This document shows positions 45,527-53,572 of a DNA stretch of 64,000 nucleotides, piece by piece. How positions within the stretch are numbered: the first letter of the stretch is position 1; every line of letters begins with the position of its first letter. Made by a program: the position numbers and the translations under genes. This DNA comes from Chryseobacterium jejuense. Lineage in GTDB: Bacteria; Bacteroidota; Bacteroidia; Flavobacteriales; Weeksellaceae. Location of the stretch: contig NZ_JAGIPR010000014.1 in assembly GCF_017877355.1 (NCBI RefSeq), positions 1 to 64,000 of the forward strand, read 5' to 3'. Below the pieces are notes generated by a model. It searched no databases, was not told the origin of the DNA, and saw nothing but the letters and a program-made list of their open reading frames with translations.

Positions 45527-46132
45527 ATGATAGCGGTCATTACCGGTGATATTATAAATTCACAGCATGCAGACACTGAAGTTTGGATTACCAAGCTTAA
45601 AAATCTTCTCGAAACCTGGGGAAGCGCTCCTGGCACATGGGAAATCTACAGGGGAGATGAGTTTCAGTTCAAGTGCAGTATTGACTCTGTTTTCTGGCAT
45701 TTTCTAGCCATAAAATCTCTTATTAAAAGTCAGGAAAATCTGGATGTAAGAATGGCCATAGGCATTGGTGAAGAAAGTTTTTCTTCTGAAAAGATCACCG
45801 AATCTAATGGTACCGCTTATGTAAATTCCGGGCGACTTCTGAATGACCTGAAGAATGACGGGCACACTGTTGCGATTAAAACATCAAACGATTCTGTTGA
45901 CAGGGATCTTAATATTTTATTGAAATGGTCATCCAAGGATTTTGATAACTGGACTATGGCTACCTCAGAAATCATTCATGAAATGATTATGAACCAGGAT
46001 ATAACTCAGGAAGATCTTGCCAAAAGATTTGCTATTTCACAGTCTTCTATCAGCCAGAGACTGAAACGAGCCAACTATGAGCTCATCGTGGAAACCAATC
46101 AGTATTTCAGAAAGAAAATATCCGAACTATAA
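45527..46132 (+). CDS. SatD family protein with HTH
   Basis: 201 aa. N-terminal SatD-type domain (VITGDIINSQ with D8; IYRGDEFQF at 40-48) and a C-terminal helix-turn-helix, DITQEDLAKRFAISQSSISQ (about 165-185). SatD is known only from an acid-tolerance locus in streptococci. The paired Asp motifs resemble those of palm-fold nucleotide cyclases (TGD and RGDEF), which suggests metal or nucleotide sensing; this is inference. Followed 2 bp later by the DUF3307 gene, its constant partner. Confidence 0.8.
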   Translation: MIAVITGDIINSQHADTEVWITKLKNLLETWGSAPGTWEIYRGDEFQFKCSIDSVFWHFLAIKSLIKSQENLDVRMAIGIGEESFSSEKITESNGTAYVNSGRLLNDLKNDGHTVAIKTSNDSVDRDLNILLKWSSKDFDNWTMATSEIIHEMIMNQDITQEDLAKRFAISQSSISQRLKRANYELIVETNQYFRKKISEL

Positions 46133-46134
46133 AC

Positions 46135-46830
46135 ATGATCTTTATCAAACTCATATTGGCACATCTACTCGGAGATTTTATACTTCAGCCAAATTCATGG
46201 GTTGCTGATAAGGAGAACTATAAACTAAAAAGTAAGTTTTTATACTTCCATGTTCTGATTCACACTGCTTTAAGCTTTATTTTTCTTTGGGATCTGCAGC
46301 TTTGGTGGGTTGCTGTTTTAGTAGGTGTTACTCATTTTCTTATTGACGCTGCTAAACTTAGTTTCCAGACTATCAAAACAAAGAAAAGATGGTTTTTTAT
46401 CGACCAGCTACTGCATATATTAGTAATTGCAGGAGTATCTTTTTATTTCGGAGAATTTGATTTCAGTTTTTTACAAAATCAGGAATTTTTAAAAATACTA
46501 ATGGCAGCTTTGTTTCTGACAACGCCGGCTTCTATTTTTATCAAACTCCTTTTATCATCTTGGACACCCGCTCCGGATGGTCCCAACACTATTCAAACCG
46601 AATCTTTATCAAGTGCCGGAAAATATATCGGAATTTTAGAACGTCTGCTGGTATTTACCTTTATTATGGTGAATCACTGGGAAGGCGTAGGTTTCATGGT
46701 AGCTGCCAAATCTGTTTTCAGATTCAGCGACCTTGCCCAGGCAAAACAGAGAAAACTTACAGAATATGTATTAATTGGTACATTATTGAGTTTTGGACTG
46801 GCTGTCTTAACAGGAATAATAATTAAATAA
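46135..46830 (+). CDS. DUF3307 family membrane protein
   Basis: 231 aa with about six hydrophobic helices; starts MIFIKLILAHLLGDFILQPNSW, the characteristic DUF3307 N-terminus with His and Asp in the first helix. THFLIDAAKL and FFIDQLLH add further conserved His/Asp, suggesting a membrane metal-dependent enzyme or transporter. Function unknown. Co-transcribed with satD. Confidence 0.85.
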   Translation: MIFIKLILAHLLGDFILQPNSWVADKENYKLKSKFLYFHVLIHTALSFIFLWDLQLWWVAVLVGVTHFLIDAAKLSFQTIKTKKRWFFIDQLLHILVIAGVSFYFGEFDFSFLQNQEFLKILMAALFLTTPASIFIKLLLSSWTPAPDGPNTIQTESLSSAGKYIGILERLLVFTFIMVNHWEGVGFMVAAKSVFRFSDLAQAKQRKLTEYVLIGTLLSFGLAVLTGIIIK

Positions 46831-46866
46831 ATCAATAAATCTAACTACAATTTAGAAAGTAAAATT

Positions 46867-47589
46867 ATGAGTCAAAAGAAAGAAATGTTGTACGAGGGGA
46901 AAGCGAAACAGGTATTTGCTACCGATAATCCTGATGAAGTAGTAGTACGTTTCAAAGACGATGCTACAGCATTTAACGCTCAAAAGAAAGGGCAGGTTGA
47001 CCTGAAAGGGGAAATGAACAACGCCATTACCACTCTTATTTTTGAATATTTAAATGAAAAAGGGATCAAAACTCATTTCATTAAAAAACTAGACGAAAGA
47101 GAGCAGTTGGTAAAAAAAGTTTCTATCATTCCTTTGGAAATGGTAGTAAGAAATTACTCTGCAGGAAGCATGGCACAAAGATTAGGAGTGGAAGAAGGAA
47201 TCAAGTCTCCGGTAACCATCTTCGATATCTGCTATAAAAAAGACGAATTGGGAGATCCGCTTATCAACGATCACCATGCTGTTTTCTTAGGAGCTGCTAC
47301 GTATGAAGAACTTGATGAAATGTATGAATTATCTTCAGACATTAATGATATCCTTATTGAGCTGTTTGATAAGATCAACATTATCCTTGTAGACTTCAAA
47401 ATCGAATTAGGAAAAACGTCTACAGGTGAGATTATCCTTGCTGACGAAATTTCTCCTGATACTTGCAGACTTTGGGATAAAGATACAATGAAGAAGCTTG
47501 ACAAAGACAGATTCAGAAGAGACTTAGGAGAAGTAACTGAGGCATATGTTGAGATCTACAACCGTCTTAAAAATCTTTTAGAGAAATAA
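46867..47589 (+). CDS. purC: Phosphoribosylaminoimidazole-succinocarboxamide synthase
   Basis: 240 aa, normal length. SAICAR synthetase couples CAIR and aspartate with ATP in purine synthesis. Motifs: YEGKAKQVFATDNPDEVVVR at the N-terminus, PLEMVVRNYSAGS and LVDFKIELGKTSTGEIILAD. 36 bp after DUF3307 and ahead of purF with a repeat between; probably a purine gene pair. Confidence 0.97.
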   Translation: MSQKKEMLYEGKAKQVFATDNPDEVVVRFKDDATAFNAQKKGQVDLKGEMNNAITTLIFEYLNEKGIKTHFIKKLDEREQLVKKVSIIPLEMVVRNYSAGSMAQRLGVEEGIKSPVTIFDICYKKDELGDPLINDHHAVFLGAATYEELDEMYELSSDINDILIELFDKINIILVDFKIELGKTSTGEIILADEISPDTCRLWDKDTMKKLDKDRFRRDLGEVTEAYVEIYNRLKNLLEK

Positions 47590-47598
47590 GATTTCAGA

Positions 47599-47712
47599 TA
47601 CCAGATTTCAGATATCAGATATCAGATGTTGGTACTGAAAATACTTTGTTAGTTAAAACAAAATTAAAATTTGAAGTTAGCTTTTAGTCTGAGGTCTGAA
47701 ATCTGGCTTCTA
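47599..47712. repeat. Mirrored CAGATTTCAGA intergenic element
   Basis: Left arm with short direct repeats (ACCAGATTTCAGATATCAGA, 47600-47619) faces a right arm TCTGAGGTCTGAAATCTGGC (47687-47706). Same architecture and partly the same inner sequence (GAAGTTAGCTTTTAGT) as the GGAAG elements at 9.6, 58.4 and 61.9 kb. Confidence 0.5.
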
Positions 47713-47737
47713 AGATCTACAATTAGAAAAAATAGAA

Positions 47738-49237
47738 ATGAAAAGTTTAGACATTCATAAAAGTGAATATTTAAAACAGTTTGAAAACCAAGTCTACGGG
47801 AGAAATCTTTTCAGAACTCAGGAAGAGGAAAGACTAGATGCTCCTAATGAAGAATGCGGAATCTTCGGACTCTATTCAGATGAAGATCTGGATACATTTT
47901 CTCTTTCACAATTCGGGCTTTTTGCGTTGCAACACAGAGGTCAGGAAGCTTGTGGTATCTCCGTTTTAAAAGACGGAAAAATTACAAACATGAAAGATGA
48001 AGGATTGGTTTTAGACGTTTATAAAGACATTCAGGAACCTGAAACTTTTATGGGAAATTCTGCAATTGGGCATACCCGTTATACCACTGCAGGAGATAAA
48101 AAGAAATATAACTTCCAGCCCTTTTTCGCGAAAAACGAATATGACCAGATTATACTTTCTATAGCGCATAACGGTAACCTTACCAATGCAAAAGAATTAA
48201 AAAATGAATTAGAAGCTGAAGGCGTAGTTTTCAGAGCAACTTCCGATTCTGAGGTGATCCTTAGATTAATTCAGAAAAACCTTGATTTAGGACTTCGTGG
48301 AGCTATTAAAGCTACTATGGAGAAAATTGAAGGGGCTTATTCCGTAGTAGGAATGACAAGAAATAAGTTTTTTGCTTTCAGAGACTTCAATGGGATTCGA
48401 CCATTAGTTTTAGGAGCTATTAATGAAAATTCTTATGTAGTAGCCTCTGAATCTGTAGCACTAGATGCTGTAGGAGCTCAGTATGTACGTGATATTCTTC
48501 CTGGAGAGATTATTTATACCAATGAAAATGAGCCTGGAAAACTTCATTCTTATATGATGGATGAAGCTAAAGGAAAACAGAGAATCTGTTCTTTTGAATA
48601 CATCTACTTCGCAAGACCTGACTCTACCTTAGAAAATATCAATGTGTATGAGATCAGAGAGAAGTCAGGGGAGAAGATCTGGGATCAGGCTCCTGTAGAA
48701 GCTGATTTGGTTATTGGTGTTCCGGATTCCGGAGTTCCTGCTGCCATTGGGTTCTCAAAAGCTTCAGGAATACCTTTCCGTCCTGTTTTGATTAAAAACA
48801 GATATATCGGAAGAAGTTTCATTGTTCCAACACAGGAGATGAGAGAAAGGGTAGTGAACCTTAAGCTTAACCCGATTATTTCAGAAATGAAAGATAAAAG
48901 GGTAGTTATTATTGATGACTCTATTGTTCGTGGAACAACCTCCAAGAGATTGGTTAAAATTCTTAAAGATGCTGGAGTAAAAGAAATTCACTTCAGAAGT
49001 GTTTCTCCGCCAATTATTGCTCCATGCTATCTGGGAATTGATACTCCGTCAAAAGATGATCTGATCTCAGCAAACATGACTACAGAAGAACTTAAAAACT
49101 ATTTAGGAGTAGATTCCTTAGAGTTTTTAAGCATAGACAACTTAAAAGAAATTTTAGGTTCTTCTAATCACTGTTTTGGATGCTTCACAGAAGAATATCC
49201 GGTAGGAAAAGGAGAAGAAACAGTATTATTTAATTAA
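47738..49237 (+). CDS. purF: Amidophosphoribosyltransferase
   Basis: 499 aa; first step of purine synthesis, PRPP plus glutamine to phosphoribosylamine. The N-terminal nucleophile is C40 in EECGIFGLYS, so a 39-residue propeptide must be removed, longer than in Bacillus. Glutaminase motifs ALQHRGQEACG and GHTRYTTAG, then PRTase motif VVIIDDSIVRGTTS. The Cys-rich tail (SNHCFGCFTEEYP) suggests an Fe-S cluster type enzyme. Confidence 0.97.
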   Translation: MKSLDIHKSEYLKQFENQVYGRNLFRTQEEERLDAPNEECGIFGLYSDEDLDTFSLSQFGLFALQHRGQEACGISVLKDGKITNMKDEGLVLDVYKDIQEPETFMGNSAIGHTRYTTAGDKKKYNFQPFFAKNEYDQIILSIAHNGNLTNAKELKNELEAEGVVFRATSDSEVILRLIQKNLDLGLRGAIKATMEKIEGAYSVVGMTRNKFFAFRDFNGIRPLVLGAINENSYVVASESVALDAVGAQYVRDILPGEIIYTNENEPGKLHSYMMDEAKGKQRICSFEYIYFARPDSTLENINVYEIREKSGEKIWDQAPVEADLVIGVPDSGVPAAIGFSKASGIPFRPVLIKNRYIGRSFIVPTQEMRERVVNLKLNPIISEMKDKRVVIIDDSIVRGTTSKRLVKILKDAGVKEIHFRSVSPPIIAPCYLGIDTPSKDDLISANMTTEELKNYLGVDSLEFLSIDNLKEILGSSNHCFGCFTEEYPVGKGEETVLFN

Positions 49238-49256
49238 TATTTCTTACATAAAATAG

Positions 49257-49290
49257 AAAGAGTCAGGTAAAAAAATGCCTGGCTCTTTTT
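49257..49290 (+). terminator. Terminator of purF
   Basis: Stem AAAGAG-CAGG / CCTG-CTCTTT with one mismatch, poly-A loop, then five T. 20 bp past purF. Confidence 0.8.
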
Positions 49291-49297
49291 GTATGAT

Positions 49298-49326
49298 GTC
49301 ATTCCGGGGAACCGAGGAATCTCAAA
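49298..49326 (+). repeat. GTCATTCC..GAGGAATCTCAA repeat, copy 1
   Basis: GTCATTCCGGGGAACCGAGG followed by AATCTCAA. A close copy lies at 50400-50426 in the same orientation, on the other side of the GDPD gene. Known style of dispersed intergenic repeat in this group. Confidence 0.55.
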
Positions 49327-49440
49327 AACTTCTTCCTCTATTCACACCAAACTATATTAAATGTAGCATAACCTTAATATTCCGGTATTATACAGTACAT
49401 AAGTAAGTTTTAATTTTATCAGATTAAAATTTTCAGGAGT

Positions 49441-50388
49441 ATGAAGCACGCATTTTTATCAGGTATATTTCTTATTGCCTCCCAATTATATTCAGCCCAG
49501 TCTTTCGATAATCAGGCTCATCGTGGGGGAAAATCTCTATATCCGGAGAATACAATCCCGGCTATGAAAAACGCTTTAAAAATGAATGTGACGACCCTGG
49601 AAATGGATCTGGCCATCACAAAGGATAAAAAAGTAATTCTTTCTCATGATGCTTTCCTTTCTCCTGAATTAATCACCAAGCCAGATGGAACTTATATTCC
49701 GAAAGATTCCGGTTTCTACTACAAAATTTACGATATGCCTTATGCAAAAATTCAGACATTTGACGTAGGACAAAAGAAGCTCGACAATTACCCGGATCAA
49801 AAGAAAATGAAGGTACAGAAACCTCTTTTTTCAGATATCATAGATACATGTGAATCTTATTCCCGTGAATTGAAAAGACCTTTACCTTATTATAATATAG
49901 AAACCAAAACACGCCCATTTTCTGATAATATTTTTCATCCGGAGCCTAAAGAATTTGTAGACCTCATGATGAAGACTATTATAGAAAAAGGAATTCAGGA
50001 TAGAGTTATTATTCAGTCTTTTGATCCCAGAACGCTTGAGATCATTCATAAAGAGTACCCCAAAATAATGACGGCTTTACTTGTAGAGAAAGTTGATGAT
50101 AAGAAATTAGAGCAACAACGGGCCAATTTCAAAAATATTCCGGTGGAAAAATTTAAATTATATCCAAACCACCTGAATGGAGTAGCAGGAGATATGAAGT
50201 TTTTAAGCTTTACTCCAACCATTTATAGCCCGGACCATAAGCTAGTAACCCCTGAACTTGTACAGGAATGTCATGCATTAGGAATGAAAGTAATCCCTTG
50301 GACCGTTAATACCAAAGAAAGATTACAGGAATTAAAAAACATGGGAATAGACGGTGTGATTAGCGATGATCCCAGAATATTTCAATAA
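49441..50388 (+). CDS. Glycerophosphodiester phosphodiesterase
   Basis: 315 aa with signal peptide (ends YSAQ). GDPD motif set: H27-R28 (AHRGG), E37-N38 (YPENT), E54-x-D56 (EMDLAI) and H69-D70 (SHDAF). It hydrolyses glycerophosphodiesters such as glycerophosphocholine to glycerol-3-phosphate outside the inner membrane. Single gene bordered by two direct repeats. Confidence 0.92.
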   Translation: MKHAFLSGIFLIASQLYSAQSFDNQAHRGGKSLYPENTIPAMKNALKMNVTTLEMDLAITKDKKVILSHDAFLSPELITKPDGTYIPKDSGFYYKIYDMPYAKIQTFDVGQKKLDNYPDQKKMKVQKPLFSDIIDTCESYSRELKRPLPYYNIETKTRPFSDNIFHPEPKEFVDLMMKTIIEKGIQDRVIIQSFDPRTLEIIHKEYPKIMTALLVEKVDDKKLEQQRANFKNIPVEKFKLYPNHLNGVAGDMKFLSFTPTIYSPDHKLVTPELVQECHALGMKVIPWTVNTKERLQELKNMGIDGVISDDPRIFQ

Positions 50389-50399
50389 TTATGGGGTCT

Positions 50400-50426
50400 G
50401 TCATTCCGACGAAGGAGGAATCTCAA
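50400..50426 (+). repeat. GTCATTCC..GAGGAATCTCAA repeat, copy 2
   Basis: GTCATTCCGACGAAGGAGG followed by AATCTCAA, matching copy 1 at 49298-49326 except in the middle. Lies 11 bp after the GDPD stop. Confidence 0.55.
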
Positions 50427-50510
50427 TGAGCTTACTAGAGTTGACAGCACAATATTAAAACTATACAACAAGTGGATATTAGTATTACAAAAGCTAATTA
50501 ACCAAAATAT

Positions 50511-50541
50511 AAATAGCCGGAAGAAATTCTTCCGGCTATTT
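50511..50541. terminator. Bidirectional terminator between GDPD and porin genes
   Basis: Nearly perfect palindrome AAATAGCCGGAAGAA and its mirror around a single base; T-run on the plus side and A/T-rich on the other. Serves the GDPD gene and the 50593 gene. Confidence 0.75.
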
Positions 50542-50592
50542 TATGCGATGCAGAAATCTGCATCTGGAGTTAAAAAATTGGTTTATTATTGA

Positions 50593-51294
50593 TTAGAACT
50601 TATAGTTCAGACCTAATTGGAAAACTCTGTTGTTATTTTCTGCAGCTGGTCTGCTTTTCTCAATTTTTGTCAAGCTGTTCGTATATCTTGCACTGATTCC
50701 GATATTGTTGGTAATATCATATCCTAAACCTAGACCTAGACCAAAGTTGAATCTGTTGATAGCATCTTTATTAAGGTCATCAGATTGAGAGCTGCTTGTT
50801 GTTGTAGTTACACCTCCTGTGGTACTTGCTACAGTAGCTTCCCCTTTAGTTTTTCCGTTGATAAAATAGCTGAACTCAGGACCCGCTTCAATATAGAATT
50901 TGTCTGTAGGTCTCATCTGAACCATTAAAGGAACTGAAATATAGTTCATTGTTACTTTACTTTCTCCTTTAGTTTTTACAGTAGTTGCTCCTGTAGTAGT
51001 TTCTGTTGAATAGGCTACATCTCTTGCTCCCATTTGGTTATATAAAACCTCTGGTTGAAAACTGAATTGTTTAGAGATAGGAATGTTTACAAAAGCTCCG
51101 GCATGGAAACCTAATTTTTGGCTGTTCATTCCGAATTTTTGCTCACTGAAATACGCTGAGTTTCCTCCGGCTTTAATACCGAATCTTACAGGTTGAGCGT
51201 CTTTTTTAAGAGGTGATGTATTTACAGTTGTTGATTCCTGAGCAAAGGCTAATGTACCAGCAGTTAATGCCAGTCCTAAAAATAACTTCTTCAT
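50593..51294 (-). CDS. Outer-membrane beta-barrel protein (porin family, copy A)
   Basis: 233 aa. Signal peptide (ends TLAFAQ), then an OMP_b-brl_2/PorT-like eight-strand barrel: start RFGIKAGGNSAYFS, FSFQPEVLYNQMGARD, FYIEAGPEFSYFINGK, FNFGLGLGLGYDI and terminal FQLGLNYKF ending in aromatic F, the BAM signal. One of four paralogues in 3.6 kb. A sigma-54-like promoter lies upstream. Barrel function (structural or pore) unknown. Confidence 0.88.
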   Translation of the reverse strand: MKKLFLGLALTAGTLAFAQESTTVNTSPLKKDAQPVRFGIKAGGNSAYFSEQKFGMNSQKLGFHAGAFVNIPISKQFSFQPEVLYNQMGARDVAYSTETTTGATTVKTKGESKVTMNYISVPLMVQMRPTDKFYIEAGPEFSYFINGKTKGEATVASTTGGVTTTTSSSQSDDLNKDAINRFNFGLGLGLGYDITNNIGISARYTNSLTKIEKSRPAAENNNRVFQLGLNYKF

Positions 51295-51351
51295 AATTTT
51301 TATTTTTTAATTTTTACTACTTGATGGTCTTTCAACCATTCGCGGTTTATT

Positions 51352-51370
51352 TTGCAAAATGCTTGCCAAA
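51352..51370 (-). promoter_or_regulatory. Sigma-54-like -24/-12 promoter, porin copy A
   Basis: Minus-strand TTTGGCAAGCATTTTGCAA has GG and GC ten bases apart and fits TGGCAC-N5-TTGCA closely. Start point would be ~51342, leaving a leader of ~48 nt. The rest of 51295-51634 holds only the terminator of copy B. Confidence 0.7.
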
Positions 51371-51589
51371 CTTAAAAAACATAGATATACAGCTGTTTTT
51401 TAGAGGTTTTGCAATTGGAAAAAAGAAGTATTATCTTTTGTTTATGTAAAATATTTCAATACATATGGAATATTTGTGATAAATTTTATGTTAAATTTAT
51501 TGTATTTTGAAATATACATTAATTGAGAATAATTATCTTTTCTAAAGATGAAAACTTTAATTTTCAGCACTTCCATCCAAAACAAAAAA

Positions 51590-51610
51590 CCAGGCATTGA
51601 AAATGCCTGG
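51590..51610 (-). terminator. Terminator after porin copy B
   Basis: 9-bp perfect stem (CCAGGCATT / AATGCCTGG), then TTTTTTG on the minus strand, 25 bp past the stop. Confidence 0.8.
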
Positions 51611-51634
51611 CTCACATCGAAAAATAATAAATAT

Positions 51635-52333
51635 CTATTTGAATTTATATGCTACACCCACCTGAAAAGCGTTGTTTCTTGCTTTAAAAGCGTCAAAATC
51701 ATCCTTCATAATATTGGTAAGTCCTGCAGTAAATCTAGCTGTTACCCCAAATTGTGGTGTAAAATAATATCCAGCACCAACACCTATTCCAACATTGAAT
51801 CTGTTAAAACGATCCATATTTATTTTGTCTGAATATTTTTCACTTTGATAAGACGTGAAATTTCCCGATCTTTCAGTAATGGTAACATCTCCTTTTGATT
51901 TACCCCCTAATAGAAACCCAAATTCAGGACCTGCCTCTACATAAAGCTGAGGAAGAATATTATACTGTACCATAACTGGTAGAGCAAGATAATTTAAGTT
52001 TATTTTGTCGTTTGCCTCAACAGTAACCGTTTGATTTCCTTCAGAATTTCTATATCTTGCTTCTGATTTTGACCCTAACTGGCTGAAAAGAAGCTCAGGC
52101 TGAACACTGAATTTTTCTGCTACTGGTATATTTACAAATACTCCCGCATTAAAACCTGCTTTCATTTTCTGATCATTATCATAATAGCCATCTTTTTCGT
52201 CATTCCTTGAAATAGTGGTTGCATTGAATCCTGCTTTAACCCCAAAAGTAATAGGAGAAGATGACTTAGTTTTTTCCTGCGCATTTATAAAAAGGCTTCC
52301 TGCAAATGCCACTCCTATGAATAATTTTTTCAT
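51635..52333 (-). CDS. Outer-membrane beta-barrel protein (porin family, copy B)
   Basis: 232 aa; signal peptide (ends LFINAQ) then the PorT-like barrel: TFGVKAGFNATTIS, FSVQPELLFSQLGSK, LYVEAGPEFGFLLGGK, FNVGIGVGAGYYFTPQ and end FQVGVAYKFK. Paralogue of A, C and D. A long extracellular loop (about 50-65, NDEKDGYYDNDQK) is specific to this copy. Sigma-54-like promoter 32-50 bp upstream. Confidence 0.88.
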   Translation of the reverse strand: MKKLFIGVAFAGSLFINAQEKTKSSSPITFGVKAGFNATTISRNDEKDGYYDNDQKMKAGFNAGVFVNIPVAEKFSVQPELLFSQLGSKSEARYRNSEGNQTVTVEANDKINLNYLALPVMVQYNILPQLYVEAGPEFGFLLGGKSKGDVTITERSGNFTSYQSEKYSDKINMDRFNRFNVGIGVGAGYYFTPQFGVTARFTAGLTNIMKDDFDAFKARNNAFQVGVAYKFK

Positions 52334-52364
52334 GATTATTAATTTAAATTTTCATTTCACACTG

Positions 52365-52383
52365 CAGCAAAATTCCCGCCAAA
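52365..52383 (-). promoter_or_regulatory. Sigma-54-like -24/-12 promoter, porin copy B
   Basis: Minus-strand TTTGGCGGGAATTTTGCTG: GG-N10-GC spacing kept. Start point would be about 52355, leaving a ~22-nt leader. Confidence 0.65.
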
Positions 52384-52415
52384 GAGATAAAATTGATAAA
52401 AGTCATATAAAAGCG

Positions 52416-52450
52416 AAAAAGTCAGATTTAACAAGTAAACCTGGCTTTTT
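52416..52450 (-). terminator. Terminator of the candidate small RNA
   Basis: AAAAAGTCAGATTTA and TAAACCTGGCTTTTT pair at 13 of 15 plus G-U pairs around ACAAG; TTTTTC on the minus strand. It lies between the promoter at 52631 and that of porin B, so it separates the two. Confidence 0.6.
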
Positions 52451-52620
52451 CTATTGAAATCAAAATGTATTCTATTTAGTATGGAAATATAGTTTGTATT
52501 TCCGTTATCTATTTCTCTGTTTTAAATCAATATGTAATATCATTTTTAAATTACCCTTTCATTTTGAAATCATAAAGTACAAAATGTATCTTAAAGATCC
52601 TCTTAAAACTGATATAATTA
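52416..52620 (-). ncRNA. Candidate small RNA between porin copies C and B
   Basis: A ~200-nt transcript is predicted from the sigma-54-like promoter at 52631-52649 (start near 52620) to the hairpin at 52416-52450. The longest frames inside are of twelve codons or fewer, so it looks noncoding. An inner hairpin pairs GGAAATA with TATTTCC (~52480-52505). Wholly inferred from signals. Confidence 0.35.
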
Positions 52621-52630
52621 ATACTCTATA

Positions 52631-52649
52631 CGCAAATTCCTTGCCAAAA
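52631..52649 (-). promoter_or_regulatory. Sigma-54-like -24/-12 promoter without an adjacent gene
   Basis: Minus-strand TTTTGGCAAGGAATTTGCG: GG-N10-GC exactly as in the porin promoters. It is 29 bp past the porin C terminator and faces the candidate small RNA. Confidence 0.6.
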
Positions 52650-52677
52650 AAATTAAATAGAGATTTAGATATAAAAA

Positions 52678-52703
52678 AACCGGATTACATAAATAATCCG
52701 GTT
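52678..52703 (-). terminator. Terminator after porin copy C
   Basis: 10-bp perfect stem (AACCGGATTA / TAATCCGGTT), CATAAA loop, then T-run on the minus strand, 33 bp past the stop. Confidence 0.8.
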
Positions 52704-52735
52704 ATAATTTTTGTTCTTAAAGCTAAACGTTAAGC

Positions 52736-53320
52736 TTAGAATTTATAAGATAAACCAGCTTGGAATACTCCATTTTTAGCAGAGTCACCACCGATTCTGT
52801 CTTTAACAACATCTGTTAAACCTGCAACATATCTCAAGTTAACACCGATGTTAGGAGTGAAGTAGTATCCTGCACCAAGACCAAGTCCGAAATCAAAAGT
52901 TTTCATTCCGTCTTTGATATCATAAGATCCAGAGTTATCTTTTCCTTTTGCGCTTACTAGGAATCCAAATTGAGGACCAGCTTCTACATATAAGTTAGGA
53001 AGAGCATTGTACTGGAACATTACCGGTACAGCAATATAATCTAAATTAACTTTATCACTGCTGTCATATTTAGATTTTGCTCCTACACCGCTATAAATTA
53101 CTTCCGGTTGCACAGAGAAATCCTGAGCTACTGGAATTGTAGCAAATAACCCACCGTAAAATCCTACTTTTGAATTAGCCTCGAAGTTTGAAATATTAGA
53201 AACGTTAAGACCTGCTTTAATTCCAAATCTCACTGGAGAAGAAGCTGTATTACTTGAAGTTTTTTGTGCGAAAGAGAAAGTACCTGCTACTAATGCTAGG
53301 CCTAAAAGAATCTTTTTCAT
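52736..53320 (-). CDS. Outer-membrane beta-barrel protein (porin family, copy C)
   Basis: 194 aa, shortest of the four because the second extracellular loop is reduced. Signal peptide (ends TFSFAQ), barrel motifs RFGIKAGLNVSNIS, FSVQPEVIYSGVGAKS, LYVEAGPQFGFLVSAK, FDFGLGLGAGYYFTPN, end FQAGLSYKF. Close to copy D. Sigma-54-like promoter upstream. Confidence 0.88.
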   Translation of the reverse strand: MKKILLGLALVAGTFSFAQKTSSNTASSPVRFGIKAGLNVSNISNFEANSKVGFYGGLFATIPVAQDFSVQPEVIYSGVGAKSKYDSSDKVNLDYIAVPVMFQYNALPNLYVEAGPQFGFLVSAKGKDNSGSYDIKDGMKTFDFGLGLGAGYYFTPNIGVNLRYVAGLTDVVKDRIGGDSAKNGVFQAGLSYKF

Positions 53321-53368
53321 AAGTTTTTATTTAATAGTTTTTAAGTTTTGTTTAACAATTTCTTTATA

Positions 53369-53387
53369 TTCAAATTGCGTGCCAAAA
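53369..53387 (-). promoter_or_regulatory. Sigma-54-like -24/-12 promoter, porin copy C
   Basis: Minus-strand TTTTGGCACGCAATTTGAA: the -24 part TGGCACG is the exact consensus; the -12 part reads TTGA in place of TTGC. Start point ~53358. Confidence 0.6.
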
Positions 53388-53501
53388 AAGGCATATTGAT
53401 ATTATTTATCTTTATAATAGGGCATTATGGATGGTAATTTTAAATTCATACCATAGAAAAGCAACTATATTTCATTAACATAATTTAAGATTTATAATAA
53501 A

Positions 53502-53535
53502 AAAAGACCAGATTAAAAATTTAACCTGATCTTTT
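53502..53535 (-). terminator. Terminator after porin copy D
   Basis: AAAAGACCAGATTAAA and TTTAACCTGATCTTTT pair at 14 of 16 (rest G-U); T-run on the minus strand, 38 bp past the stop. Confidence 0.7.
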
Positions 53536-53572
53536 ATTGAATATAAAATTTGTTACTGAATGTTTAAGAAGC

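Noticed and set aside
52494..52733. 79-codon plus-strand frame between porin copies
   Set aside because: It crosses the porin C terminator and has no coding character or homology; treated as chance in AT-rich DNA.
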